Positions 1-6,404 of a stretch of DNA of 33,067 bases are shown in pieces (the first letter of the stretch is position 1; the number at the start of each line of letters is the position of its first letter). Both the position numbers and the translations under genes were made by a program. Source of the stretch: Collinsella sp. (GTDB lineage: Bacteria; Actinomycetota; Coriobacteriia; Coriobacteriales; Coriobacteriaceae); the NCBI GenBank assembly GCA_014871545.1, contig WGSR01000001.1:1-33067 (forward strand). Reading direction: 5' to 3'. The notes beneath the pieces were generated by a model. That model saw nothing but the letters and a program-made list of their open reading frames with translations, did no database searches and had not been told where the DNA came from.

Positions 1-682
1 CGCTCATGATGTACTCGGCTGCCATAAGCAGCTCGTCGACGGTGCCGGACATGCAGCGCTTGAGCAGGATCGGGGTCTTGGTCTTGCCGACCTCCTTGAG
101 CAGGGGGAAGTTCTGGGCGTTGCGAGCGCCAATCTGCATGACGTCGATCTTCTTGTCGAGGAAGACCTGCACGTCGCGCGGGTCCATGATCTCGGTGACG
201 ATCGGCATGTCGAGCTCGGCGGATGCCTCGCACAGTAGGTCCAGGCCGGCGGGACCCATGCCTTGGTAGGCGTACGGGGAGGTGCGGGGCTTGTAGGCGC
301 CACCGCGCAGCATCGTGGCTCCGGCGGCCTTCACGCGGCGGGCGATGCGGATGAGGTTCTCGCCCTCGACGGAGCACGGGCCGGCGATGACCTGGAACTG
401 ATCGCCGCCGATCTTGACGCCGTGGCCGCAGTCGATGACAGAGTCCTCGGGGTGGAACTTGCGGTTGGCACGCTTGAACGGCTCGGAGACGCGCTGCACG
501 CGCTCGACGACGTCCATGGACTCGAGCAGGAACGGGTCGATCTTGGTCGTATCGCCCACCAGGCCGATGATCGTCTCATTCTCGCCGCGCGAGACATCGG
601 TCTTCAGGCCCTTTTTCTCAATCCAGCTGACGATATGGCTGACTGCCTCGTCGCTGGCGCTCTGCTTTAAAATAGCAATCAT
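1..682 (-). CDS. aroF: 3-deoxy-7-phosphoheptulonate (DAHP) synthase, type I-beta, 5' part
   Basis: First enzyme of the shikimate pathway, condensing phosphoenolpyruvate and erythrose 4-phosphate in the cytoplasm. The 227 visible residues start MIAILKQSAS. Residues 1 to about 70 form the small ferredoxin-like regulatory domain typical of the I-beta class. The TIM-barrel follows, with AGPCSVEGEN (residues 100-109, C103 the expected metal ligand), RGGAYKPRTSPYAYQGMG (126-143), the EIMDP strand (164-168) and QIGARNAQNFPLL (183-195). The family is usually near 340 residues, so roughly the last third lies beyond position 1. The ATG at 682-680 is preceded by GAGGTGAGAGG on the minus strand. This is host DNA, not prophage: it lies outside the tRNA attachment site. 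The family call is secure; the symbol aroF is used in the general sense. Confidence 0.93.
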   Translation of the reverse strand, partial: MIAILKQSASDEAVSHIVSWIEKKGLKTDVSRGENETIIGLVGDTTKIDPFLLESMDVVERVQRVSEPFKRANRKFHPEDSVIDCGHGVKIGGDQFQVIAGPCSVEGENLIRIARRVKAAGATMLRGGAYKPRTSPYAYQGMGPAGLDLLCEASAELDMPIVTEIMDPRDVQVFLDKKIDVMQIGARNAQNFPLLKEVGKTKTPILLKRCMSGTVDELLMAAEYIMS

Positions 683-715
683 GGTGTGCCTCTCACCTCG
701 ATGGATAACCCTTGC

Positions 716-740
716 AAAAACGGCCCGCATCGCGAGCCGT
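716..740 (-). terminator. terminator-like hairpin in the aroF leader (possible attenuator)
   Basis: On the minus strand a 9-bp stem with one mismatch (ACGGCTCGC / GCGGGCCGT, loop GAT) is followed by TTTTT and then by the aroF start 34 bases later. It sits between a weak promoter-like stretch near 762-790 and the gene, which is the usual place for an attenuator. No known riboswitch or T-box element was recognised. A 20-codon ORF from 755 overlaps the hairpin but is not clearly a leader peptide. The regulatory role is inference. Confidence 0.45.
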
Positions 741-845
741 GTATATATGGTGCATGAGAGTTTATACTATCTGACTCGCTTTTGCCTTCTAAAGTGGGCC
801 GTTGCACCGCGTCTTCCTCGGAATTGCAAAGCTTTTTCTTTTATT

Positions 846-875
846 TTGATAGCCCGTGGCGCACTTGGGTATAAT
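846..875 (+). promoter_or_regulatory. promoter of tRNA-Arg
   Basis: TTGATA (846-851), an 18-bp spacer and a perfect TATAAT (870-875). The tRNA begins 11 bases after the -10 box, so the transcript should start just before the mature 5' end. Confidence 0.75.
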
Positions 876-886
876 GCCAGTCGTTC

Positions 887-963
887 GCCCTATTAGCTCA
901 GGGGATTAGAGCGTCTGCCTCCGGAGCAGAAGGCCGTTGGTTCGAATCCAACATGGGGCACCA
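887..963 (+). tRNA. tRNA-Arg (anticodon CCG)
   Basis: Full cloverleaf: acceptor GCCCTAT/ATGGGGC with one G-T pair, D stem GCTC/GAGC, anticodon stem TCTGC/GCAGA with loop CTCCGGA (anticodon CCG, reads CGG), T stem GTTGG/CCAAC with loop TTCGAAT. The discriminator is A960 and CCA is encoded (961-963). Its 3' end is the prophage boundary, and the integrase gene overlaps it on the other strand (898-963). Confidence 0.95.
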
Positions 964-2358
964 TTCCAATTTTGCTCGAACCCGCTGGATGTCCAATCTG
1001 GCGGGTTCGCCCTTTTTGTCGTAGTTCAGCGTGACCAGTATCTCGTCCTCCGAGACGACAGCCTGCCACACGAACGCCTTCAGCAGCGTCGCGTCGTCGA
1101 GCGCTGTCCCGCACTGCAGGAAGTCGGCGAAGCGCTCCGGGTCTATCCGCTCGTCCGTGATGGCCTCGAGGTCGTACCTCGCGCGCGCCTGCTGCTCTTC
1201 CAGCTCGGCTATGCGCTCGTTTACGCCCGGCGCTATCACGCCCTGCTCGATGGCGTTGAGGATGTTCCTCAGGCCCCTTTCCGCGGCCCTGAGCGAGTCC
1301 TCGGCCTGTCTGCGGCGAGCCCGCACCTCGGCTGTGTCCGCGCGCTCCGCTACCATGTTGGCTATCTGCAGCGCCTCGCTGCGGTCGCCGAGCAGCCCGC
1401 GCAGCGCCGAGGCTATGGAGCCCTCGAGCTCCTCGCGCCTGATGTTGCGGACGCACGACCCCGGGCAGCTGTAGTACTCGTACTTCACGTTGTTGCGGCC
1501 CCTGCCGCTCACGCCCTGCAGGTTCCTGCCGCATTCCGCGCACAGCGCCGTCCCCGCGAGGGCGAAGTCGCCCCAGTTCTCGCTCGAGCGCTGCTTGTGG
1601 CACTTGATTCCCTGGACCTCCACGAACGTCACCTCGTCCACTATCGCCGGCATCCCGCCCTCGCGGACGATGCCTCCCCACTCGTACCTTCCCGTGTACC
1701 TGCGGTCGCGCAGCATCTGCTGCACCATTGCTTGGCCGCACGGGTTGCCCTTGCGCGTCCTGAGACCGCGCCGAGCGAACTCGCGCGCTATCGCGTTCAT
1801 GGACATGCGCTCAAGCCTCAGCGCGAAGGCCTCGCGCACCCACGCCGCCTGTGCCTCGTCGACCTCGTACTCGTCGTCCTCGTTCCTGCGGTATCCGAAG
1901 ATGCGCACGCCGTTGGTCTTGCACTTGAGGGCGTTGCCCTCCATTCCGCGCTTGGTCCTGATGGCGGTCTTCCTCGACTCGCAGGCGGCGAGCCCCTCGA
2001 GCAGCTTCTCGTAGATGATGCCCTCCGGGCTGTCGGGTATCTGCTCGAGCGCCGAGACCAGCTTGACGCCGTGCGTGGCGAGCTCGCGCTTGTATATCGG
2101 CGCGTCGTACTCGCCGCGACTGAATCTATCCATCATGTAGACGAGGACGATCTCGCTCTCGCCGGCGTTGGCTATCATCCGCTGGAACTCGGGGCGGTCG
2201 TCGGTGCGACCCGACACGGCGCGGTCGCAGTACTCCGCCGCGACCTCGTAGCCCTCGCGCGCGCACCACTCACGGCAGACGCGCAGCTGGTCCTCGATTG
2301 AGGCCTCGCGCTGCCTGTTGCACGAGAATCTCGCGTATATCACTGCCTTCTTTGGCAT
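898..2358 (-). CDS. int: large serine integrase (site-specific recombinase)
   Basis: Catalyses phage integration and excision through a 5'-phosphoserine intermediate. The 486 residues have the family layout: resolvase domain with YARFS (catalytic Ser12) and the VYMMDRFSR motif (73-81); recombinase domain (about 150-250); zinc ribbon C273xxC276 ... C298xxxC302; and a coiled-coil segment (about 343-398). ATG at 2358 has GAGGGGG upstream. The family-like protein ends near RVRAKLEW (459-466). From W466 onward the codons lie opposite the tRNA CCA end and body, and the stop is inside the tRNA gene (898-900), so the last 21 residues are host-tRNA antisense or its attP copy. Serine integrases less often use tRNA 3' ends than tyrosine integrases do. 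It is transcribed in the same direction as the repressor. Confidence 0.95.
   Translation of the reverse strand: MPKKAVIYARFSCNRQREASIEDQLRVCREWCAREGYEVAAEYCDRAVSGRTDDRPEFQRMIANAGESEIVLVYMMDRFSRGEYDAPIYKRELATHGVKLVSALEQIPDSPEGIIYEKLLEGLAACESRKTAIRTKRGMEGNALKCKTNGVRIFGYRRNEDDEYEVDEAQAAWVREAFALRLERMSMNAIAREFARRGLRTRKGNPCGQAMVQQMLRDRRYTGRYEWGGIVREGGMPAIVDEVTFVEVQGIKCHKQRSSENWGDFALAGTALCAECGRNLQGVSGRGRNNVKYEYYSCPGSCVRNIRREELEGSIASALRGLLGDRSEALQIANMVAERADTAEVRARRRQAEDSLRAAERGLRNILNAIEQGVIAPGVNERIAELEEQQARARYDLEAITDERIDPERFADFLQCGTALDDATLLKAFVWQAVVSEDEILVTLNYDKKGEPARLDIQRVRAKLEWCPMLDSNQRPSAPEADALIP
938..963. other. probable left attachment site (attL) at the tRNA 3' end
   Basis: The integrase ORF abuts and enters the tRNA 3' half, and everything rightward is phage, so the crossover lies in or next to the T arm/acceptor end. 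The right copy (attR) is outside the window, so the core cannot be defined here. The bounds are an estimate covering the T arm to CCA. Confidence 0.4.
977..1017 (+). terminator. intrinsic terminator for tRNA-Arg, inside the integrase gene
   Basis: A perfect 9-bp stem (CGAACCCGC 977-985, GCGGGTTCG 1001-1009) with a 15-base loop is followed by CCC and five T on the plus strand. It lies 14 bases after the tRNA CCA. On the minus strand there is no T-run after the stem, so it acts on tRNA transcription. The same bases encode integrase residues of about 448-461. Confidence 0.75.
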
Positions 2359-2412
2359 AATGTAGAAGCCCCCTCAAGTTGTGAGTTTGCAAAGATGCTT
2401 GGGCGGTTGGAT

Positions 2413-2459
2413 GCCCCGTCGGCTAAAGCGGTACCAGCGCTGCCGACGGGGCTCTTTTT
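2413..2459 (+). terminator. strong intrinsic terminator, plus-strand direction
   Basis: An 11-bp perfect stem (GCCCCGTCGGC 2413-2423, GCCGACGGGGC 2442-2452), with an inner AGCG/CGCT stem in the loop, is followed by TCTTTTTAT on the plus strand. No plus-strand gene precedes it. It may stop transcription that has run antisense through int before it reaches the lysogeny genes. It also separates the minus-strand gene ending at 2458 from int, but there is no T-run in that direction. Confidence 0.7.
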
Positions 2460-2889
2460 ATATATATGCGCCATAAGGTGCGACGCAAATGCTGTAACTG
2501 TCGCTAATGGCGAAGCCGCGCGCGTAATCGCGGCACGGTGGCATAGAGAAAGCCCGGTATGTCCGATTGAACATGAAGTCGTGCTCCTCCATTTTCTTCG
2601 CGCTTATAGTTCCAAGCAAGGTACCGTCCTCGTCTAGTATTACAGCGGCTCCATCCTCAACTTCCCAATGCGGTGGCATGTTCCTCTTCGTTTGCCGCTT
2701 AAGTTTGACCGAAAACGGTACGAATGGCTGGTGAGCGGACAAAGCGTCTTCAAATGCCGTATAGCTGTGGGTGTATAGGCAGTCACTCGCTAGCGCCCAG
2801 AGGGCGAACGGCACGTCCATTGGCGGCTGTCCAGCTCCCTGCTGAGCCTTTGCCGCCGTTTTGCTCATTGACTTTTTAAAAAGTCCCAT
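2458..2889 (-). CDS. unknown protein of the lysogeny module
   Basis: 143 residues starting MGLFKKSMSK. The ATG at 2889 was chosen over upstream ATGs because GAGGA lies 13 bases before it and the repressor stop is only 4 bases upstream. No signal peptide or membrane helix is seen. The C-terminal half contains an acidic/hydrophobic stretch (AAVILDEDGTLLGTI) that looks like a beta hairpin. No family is recognised. It is co-transcribed with the repressor, so it is expressed in the lysogen; a role in lysogeny or superinfection exclusion is possible but nothing in the sequence shows it. The A/T-richer base composition compared with the late genes fits a cargo gene. Confidence 0.75.
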   Translation of the reverse strand: MGLFKKSMSKTAAKAQQGAGQPPMDVPFALWALASDCLYTHSYTAFEDALSAHQPFVPFSVKLKRQTKRNMPPHWEVEDGAAVILDEDGTLLGTISAKKMEEHDFMFNRTYRAFSMPPCRDYARGFAISDSYSICVAPYGAYI

Positions 2890-2893
2890 AAAG

Positions 2894-3115
2894 CTATTCA
2901 CCGTCCTCGTATGATTCCGCGCGCTCGAGTAGCTCGTCGACCGTGATACCCATCGCGTGCGCGATCTTGTAAACAATGCTTGCCTTGGGATCTTTTATCT
3001 TCCCGCTGAAAATCTGGGAGACGTGGGCGTCGGATAACCCCGAAGCCCTGCAAACGTCGGCCTGCTTCATGCCGCGCTCGCCAAGATAGTCAATCAATGC
3101 GCGTGAGAGCTGCAT
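2894..3115 (-). CDS. Xre-family phage repressor (CI-like)
   Basis: 73 residues, essentially one HTH_3 domain: KQADVCRASGLSDAHVSQIF (about 17-36) is the helix-turn-helix, followed by the usual SIVYKIAHAMGITVDELL segment. There is no C-terminal peptidase or dimerisation domain, so it is a minimal repressor not cleaved by RecA-type autoproteolysis. ATG at 3115 follows GGAGAGGAGCT. It is divergent from the Cro-like gene across three shared operators and overlies the likely maintenance promoter, fitting a lysogeny switch. The alternative is a Cro-like role with the other gene as repressor; the minus orientation shared with int favours repressor. Confidence 0.85.
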   Translation of the reverse strand: MQLSRALIDYLGERGMKQADVCRASGLSDAHVSQIFSGKIKDPKASIVYKIAHAMGITVDELLERAESYEDGE

Positions 3116-3151
3116 TTGTAGCTCCTCTCCATCTAAAGACTGTACGAATAA

Positions 3152-3179
3152 ATCCTAACAGAAATTAGGAAAACTTCAA
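3152..3179 (-). promoter_or_regulatory. likely repressor-maintenance promoter
   Basis: Minus strand: TTGAAG (3179-3174), 16-bp spacer, TAGGAT (3157-3152), 37 bases before the repressor ATG. Operator O1 covers the -10 edge and spacer. Confidence 0.5.
3154..3169. promoter_or_regulatory. operator O1 (CCTAA-N6-TTAGG)
   Basis: Sequence CCTAACAGAAATTAGG, a 16-bp dyad with perfect 5-base half sites. It overlaps the minus-strand promoter. Binding by the Xre or Cro-like protein is inferred. Confidence 0.7.
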
Positions 3180-3186
3180 CATTCTA

Positions 3187-3215
3187 TTGATTCCTAATCT
3201 GCATTAGGTTACTGT
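3187..3215 (+). promoter_or_regulatory. likely early lytic promoter (PR-like)
   Basis: TTGATT (3187-3192), 17-bp spacer, TACTGT (3210-3215). Operator O2 occupies 3193-3208, filling the spacer exactly, so repressor binding would block RNA polymerase. The transcript should start near 3222. Confidence 0.55.
3193..3208. promoter_or_regulatory. operator O2
   Basis: CCTAATCTGCATTAGG, same half sites as O1, lying between the -35 and -10 boxes of the plus-strand promoter. Confidence 0.75.
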
Positions 3216-3225
3216 ATCCAATGTA

Positions 3226-3241
3226 CCTAATGCAGATTAGG
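3226..3241. promoter_or_regulatory. operator O3
   Basis: CCTAATGCAGATTAGG, the exact reverse complement of O2. It lies just after the expected transcript start and immediately before the AGGAGGT ribosome binding site of the Cro-like gene. Confidence 0.75.
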
Positions 3242-3253
3242 AAGGAGGTACGG

Positions 3254-3457
3254 ATGAACAGCCTTCAAGGACTGGTGGCGGCCCGAGTTGCGGAGCTGAA
3301 CATTACTAAGCAGAGTCTTGCCGACGCTGTCGGGGTATCGCTCGTCACCTTCAACAAGAAGGTATGCGGCGAGTCTGACATCACCATCACAGAGGCACGA
3401 AAGCTCGCAAAGGCTATTGAGGTGAGCAGCGATGAAGTCTGCCGACTCGCGCCCTAG
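3254..3457 (+). CDS. Cro-like HTH regulator
   Basis: 67 residues starting MNSLQGLVAARVAELN. The helix-turn-helix is KQSLADAVGVSLVTFNKKV (about 17-35), followed by ITITEARKLAKAIEVSSDEV, as in small Cro/CI proteins. The ATG at 3254 is chosen because AGGAGGT (3243-3249) lies at good spacing; an upstream ATG at 3221 would sit at the transcript start and inside the operator region. It is the first gene of the rightward early operon and likely represses the lysogeny promoter. Which of the two switch proteins is repressor and which Cro rests on orientation. Confidence 0.8.
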   Translation: MNSLQGLVAARVAELNITKQSLADAVGVSLVTFNKKVCGESDITITEARKLAKAIEVSSDEVCRLAP

Positions 3458-3566
3458 CGAAAGTAAGCCCAAGACCCCGCGCGAGATAGCGCTCGACACC
3501 ATGTGCTCGACGCTTCGGGCGGCGTACCGGGAATGGGAGAGGAAGGAGGGGAGCAAGAGACAGTGA
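3432..3566 (+). CDS. small unknown protein
   Basis: 44 residues starting MKSADSRPSE and ending ERKEGSKRQ, basic and soluble, with no recognisable domain. It overlaps the Cro-like gene by 26 bases and the next gene by 4 (GTGA), the packing seen across this operon. A GGTGAGCAGCG stretch precedes the ATG but is weak. It could instead be a non-coding gap; the close overlaps are the main support. Confidence 0.45.
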   Translation: MKSADSRPSESKPKTPREIALDTMCSTLRAAYREWERKEGSKRQ

Positions 3567-3916
3567 GGCAATGGTCGACACGTGAGATCCGGTACCTGAG
3601 GGAACACGCCGGCGACGGCGCCAAGGAGATAGCCAAGGCGCTCGGGCGGACTACCGAGGCCGTGAAGCTCCAGGCGAGGAAGTGCGGCATATCGCTCCGG
3701 CAGCGCTGGATGTGCCCGAAGTGCGGGCGCATGACGTTCAAGCCGCTGAATAAGGCGAACGGCTGGTGCGCGGAGTGCACGAAGGAGGGCCACGTGGCAG
3801 ACCTCAGGGAGCAGGCTAGCGCGATGCGCGAAGAGGCTGCGAGGTCCAAGCGGAACGACCGCGAGCGGCAGAGGTGCTACAGCGCCAAGAGCCGCGCGAA
3901 AAAGTCCCAAAAATAA
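3563..3916 (+). CDS. SANT/Myb-like HTH protein with zinc ribbon
   Basis: 117 residues read from a GTG at 3563 that overlaps the previous stop; GGAAGGAGGGG upstream supports it. Residues 3-45 resemble a SANT/Myb or GcrA-like helix-turn-helix (WSTREIRYLREHAGDGAKEI, then GRTTEAVKLQARKCGI), a type common in small phage DNA-binding proteins. A four-cysteine ribbon follows (C51xxC54, C69xxC72) and a very basic tail rich in R/K and S. A sequence-specific DNA-binding role in early regulation is likely. In-frame ATG starts at 3503 and 3533 would lengthen it but have poorer context. Confidence 0.7.
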   Translation: MRQWSTREIRYLREHAGDGAKEIAKALGRTTEAVKLQARKCGISLRQRWMCPKCGRMTFKPLNKANGWCAECTKEGHVADLREQASAMREEAARSKRNDRERQRCYSAKSRAKKSQK

Positions 3917-3972
3917 AGACCCTAAAAAGCACCCTAGCCCTGACCTGCGGAAACATCAGAAGGGAACACAAG

Positions 3973-4254
3973 ATGTACACATACAAAGAAGCGAGCGCCC
4001 CCAGCTACCAACTTGTGAGCACTCGCCGAAACAGCCCCAGACATGAGGCTCAGACCATCATAGCACCCAAGTCATACCGACCGACCGTCCGCGAGCAGCT
4101 CGACTCCGATGCGTTCATGGCGGGGGCCATGGTCGGCTTCATCGCCGCCGCGGTCCTGTTCGCGGCGATCCTGACCGTCTTCGTCCTCCCGACGATGGAC
4201 GGCGCGGTCCAGGCTGCCAAGGCCGCATGCGCTGCGGGGGCCGTCAATGCGTAA
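3973..4254 (+). CDS. small single-span membrane protein
   Basis: 93 residues starting MYTYKEASAP. One clear transmembrane helix, FMAGAMVGFIAAAVLFAAIL and onward (about 49-72), with a polar N-terminal half and a short Ala-rich tail. AGAAGGGAACACAAG precedes the ATG. No family recognised. It overlaps the next gene by 8 bases. Confidence 0.7.
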   Translation: MYTYKEASAPSYQLVSTRRNSPRHEAQTIIAPKSYRPTVREQLDSDAFMAGAMVGFIAAAVLFAAILTVFVLPTMDGAVQAAKAACAAGAVNA

Positions 4255-4585
4255 CGACGAGAGATACCGCCAGAAGCCGATGAGCAACCAGCTCGAGATA
4301 TTCGGCCTCGGCGCGGACGGCGAGCAGGACATGGCCGAGGCGCGCGCATGGATAGGCGAGCACCCGCGGGCGTGGGACTTCATGGTCGAGCAGGCCACCC
4401 GCCTCAACCGCAAGGGCTACGTCTCGATCAACTACCTCATCCACATGGTGCGCAACGAGCTGCACATCGGCGTGAAGAACAGCCTCGCGCCGAGCCTCGC
4501 CCGCATCATGGAGGCGCGCTACCCGCACCTGAGGCACGCATTCAACAAGCACCGCTCCAAGAGCGACGGGTTCATCGATGAGTAG
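4247..4585 (+). CDS. conserved phage protein of unknown function
   Basis: 112 residues starting MRNDERYRQK. The body, from FGLGADGEQDMAEARAWIGE through HPRAWDFMVEQATRLNRKGY and VSINYLIHMVRNELHIGV, looks like a compact helical domain seen in early-region phage proteins whose role is not established. The second ATG (MSNQLEIF, 4280) is an alternative start. It overlaps the nuclease-like gene downstream by 8 bases. Confidence 0.7.
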   Translation: MRNDERYRQKPMSNQLEIFGLGADGEQDMAEARAWIGEHPRAWDFMVEQATRLNRKGYVSINYLIHMVRNELHIGVKNSLAPSLARIMEARYPHLRHAFNKHRSKSDGFIDE

Positions 4586-4946
4586 GAGCAGGAGGACCGC
4601 CAAGGACGCGGGCACGAGGTTCGAGCGCCTGGTCGCCGACTACCTCGCCGGGAGGCTGGGGGCCGACATCGACAGGCAGGTCAAGACCGGCTCGCACGAC
4701 ACGGGCGACATCCGCGGCGTGTCGGTGGCCGGGCGGGGCATCGCAATCGAGTGCAAGGACTACCAGGGCAGGCACGAGCTGCCCAAGTGGCTGCGCGAGG
4801 CGGAAACCGAGCGCAGGAACCGCGGGGCCGACTACGGCGTGGTCGTCTGGAAGCGCCGCGGGACCGCCATCCCCGGCGAGCAGTTCGTGACCATGACATT
4901 GGAGACGTTCGCGGCGATGCTCGCGGGCGCAGACAGGGAGGAATAG
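4578..4946 (+). CDS. PD-(D/E)XK-type nuclease / resolvase-like protein
   Basis: 122 residues. KDAGTRFERLVADYL is the usual first helix with a conserved Glu. GDIRGV followed by IAIECKDY gives the D-(x)n-ExK signature of PD-(D/E)XK nucleases, close to phage Holliday-junction resolvase-like proteins. The C-terminal half (YGVVVWKRRG, then FVTMTLETFAAML) completes the alpha/beta fold. Placed in the recombination/replication module, it probably processes branched DNA. The family assignment is from the motif; substrate is inference. Confidence 0.75.
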   Translation: MSRSRRTAKDAGTRFERLVADYLAGRLGADIDRQVKTGSHDTGDIRGVSVAGRGIAIECKDYQGRHELPKWLREAETERRNRGADYGVVVWKRRGTAIPGEQFVTMTLETFAAMLAGADREE

Positions 4947-4948
4947 CA

Positions 4949-5161
4949 ATGGAGAGCACAAACATACCGGTGGAGATCGAGGCCAAGTTCAAGCAGGCCA
5001 CCGTGCAGGGCGGCGTCGCCGTCCTGCAGTTCGAGGTCGACACGGAGGACAGCGCGGCGTTCGACGCCATCCGCAAGAGCGGCGAGGAGGTCTGGCTGTC
5101 CATCCAGAGTAAGCAGCCCCAGATCCTGTTCGTGAGCCACGACGGGGAGGTGACCGAGTGA
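4949..5161 (+). CDS. small unknown protein
   Basis: 70 residues starting MESTNIPVEI, acidic, with no cysteines or membrane span. AGGGAGGAATAGCA precedes the ATG. Alternating hydrophobic/charged residues (VAVLQFEV, EEVWLSIQS) suggest a small beta-rich fold. Overlaps the next gene at the TGATG junction. No family recognised. Confidence 0.65.
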   Translation: MESTNIPVEIEAKFKQATVQGGVAVLQFEVDTEDSAAFDAIRKSGEEVWLSIQSKQPQILFVSHDGEVTE

Positions 5162-5382
5162 TGGAGGACTACAAGGGGATGTTCGCCGAGCTGGCCGACC
5201 TCGCCACGGAGGAGCAGGCGATGTTCACCATCTCGGTCATAACGAAGTCCGACGAGGCGTTCGACAAGTTCATGGACGCGCGCGAGAAGCTCGCCAAGTG
5301 GATCGTCGAGCACGCGGTGGTCATCGACGAGGCGCTAACCGAGAGGAAGTACAACCGGATGCTCAACGAGGAGGTCAGGTAA
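5161..5382 (+). CDS. small unknown helical protein
   Basis: 73 residues starting MEDYKGMFAE, predicted almost wholly helical and rich in E/K. The ATG at 5161 overlaps the preceding stop; a GTG at 5158 is an alternative. Its stop overlaps the next start (TAATG). No family recognised. Confidence 0.65.
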   Translation: MEDYKGMFAELADLATEEQAMFTISVITKSDEAFDKFMDAREKLAKWIVEHAVVIDEALTERKYNRMLNEEVR

Positions 5383-6395
5383 TGGCTGGGGAGAACGGGG
5401 CCGAGGAGGTCGTCGCCGAGGTCATCGAGGAGCAGGAGGCGTCCGACCTCGTCGTCACGTACTCGCCGTCCGTCATCAGCGCCAACTTCGACGCGCTGGA
5501 GGCCCACGTCCGCGCGAAGGTCGCGGACCACGAGGGCGCCAAGTACGACCTGACCAAGGACGAGTCCATCAAGGAGGCCAAGAACGACCGCCTCTACCTC
5601 AACGGCCTGAAGAAAGAGATAGAGGAGCGCCGAAAGGCCGTGAAGCGCGAGTACAACAAGCCGCTCGCCGCCTTCGAGAAGCGCTGCAAGGAGATCACGT
5701 CCATCATCGACGGCGCGTCGGACGGCATCAAGGCGCAGCTCGACCAGGCCGAGGAGGACCGCAAGTCCCGCGCACGGGCCAAGCTCGAGGCCCACTACAG
5801 GGAGTTCGCGGAGCTGCTCGCGCCGGTCGTGCCGTATGAGCGCCTCCACGAGAAGCAATGGCTCAACAAGGGCTTCGGCGAGGTCAAGGCGAAGAAGGCG
5901 CTCGAGGCCAAGGTCTCGAAGCTCGCGGGCGACTGGGAGACGCTCAAGTCGCAGTTCGAGGGCGAGCCCTACTACGAGGAGGCCGAACGCGAGCTGTTCG
6001 CGACCCTCGACCTCGGCGCGGCCATCACCTCGGCACGCAAGGCGGCGGAGGAGGCCGCACGCATCGCCGAGCTGAAGGCGGCGATGGAGCCCGAACCCGA
6101 GCCGGAGCCGGAGCCGGAACCCGAGCCGAAGTCGGCGCCCGCCGGCAACTGGTACCCGGGCGGCTCCCCGATGCAGGAAATCGGCGAGCGCATCGGACCG
6201 GAACCCGTACTCCGTCCGGCACCGCGCCCCTCGACAGCCCCGCAGCCGAGCGCCGCGACCCCGTGCGTGATGGTCATCGACTCGGCGACGACCGAGCAGA
6301 TGCAGTCCATCGGGCGTTTCGCCGGGAGCATCGGCGTGAGCGGAGTGTTCAAGCGCGGCACGCTTCAGCAAGTCTACGAGCGCACGGTCCGTTAG
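5382..6395 (+). CDS. DUF1351 family phage protein
   Basis: 337 residues. The core matches the DUF1351 pattern: VTYSPSVISANFDALEAHV, DESIKEAKNDRLYLNGLKKE, then RRKAVKREYNKPLAAFEKRC and a long coiled-coil region. DUF1351 proteins lie beside ERF/RecT-type annealing genes in many phages, and the ERF gene follows here; a role in recombination is inferred from context only. Near residues 231-250 a run of alternating Glu-Pro repeats forms a stiff linker. The C-terminal section (VMVIDSATTEQMQSIGRFAG) looks like a separate small helical module. ATG at 5382 overlaps the upstream stop. Confidence 0.85.
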   Translation: MAGENGAEEVVAEVIEEQEASDLVVTYSPSVISANFDALEAHVRAKVADHEGAKYDLTKDESIKEAKNDRLYLNGLKKEIEERRKAVKREYNKPLAAFEKRCKEITSIIDGASDGIKAQLDQAEEDRKSRARAKLEAHYREFAELLAPVVPYERLHEKQWLNKGFGEVKAKKALEAKVSKLAGDWETLKSQFEGEPYYEEAERELFATLDLGAAITSARKAAEEAARIAELKAAMEPEPEPEPEPEPEPKSAPAGNWYPGGSPMQEIGERIGPEPVLRPAPRPSTAPQPSAATPCVMVIDSATTEQMQSIGRFAGSIGVSGVFKRGTLQQVYERTVR

Positions 6396-6404
6396 GAGCT
6401 ATGA

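Noticed and set aside
693..755. 20-codon leader peptide before aroF
   Set aside because: Few aromatic residues, not clustered, and no convincing ribosome site; the hairpin alone is kept.
937..2301. Long plus-strand ORF antisense to the integrase (454 codons)
   Set aside because: It is the mirror frame of a well-supported integrase gene, crosses the terminator at 977-1017 and shows no recognisable domain.
2395..2637. Plus-strand 80-codon ORF
   Set aside because: It spans the strong terminator at 2413-2459 and is antisense to the end of the 143-aa gene; no ribosome site.
5169..6371. 400-codon minus-strand ORF
   Set aside because: Shadow of the DUF1351 gene, with biased Leu/Arg composition caused by GC-rich third positions.
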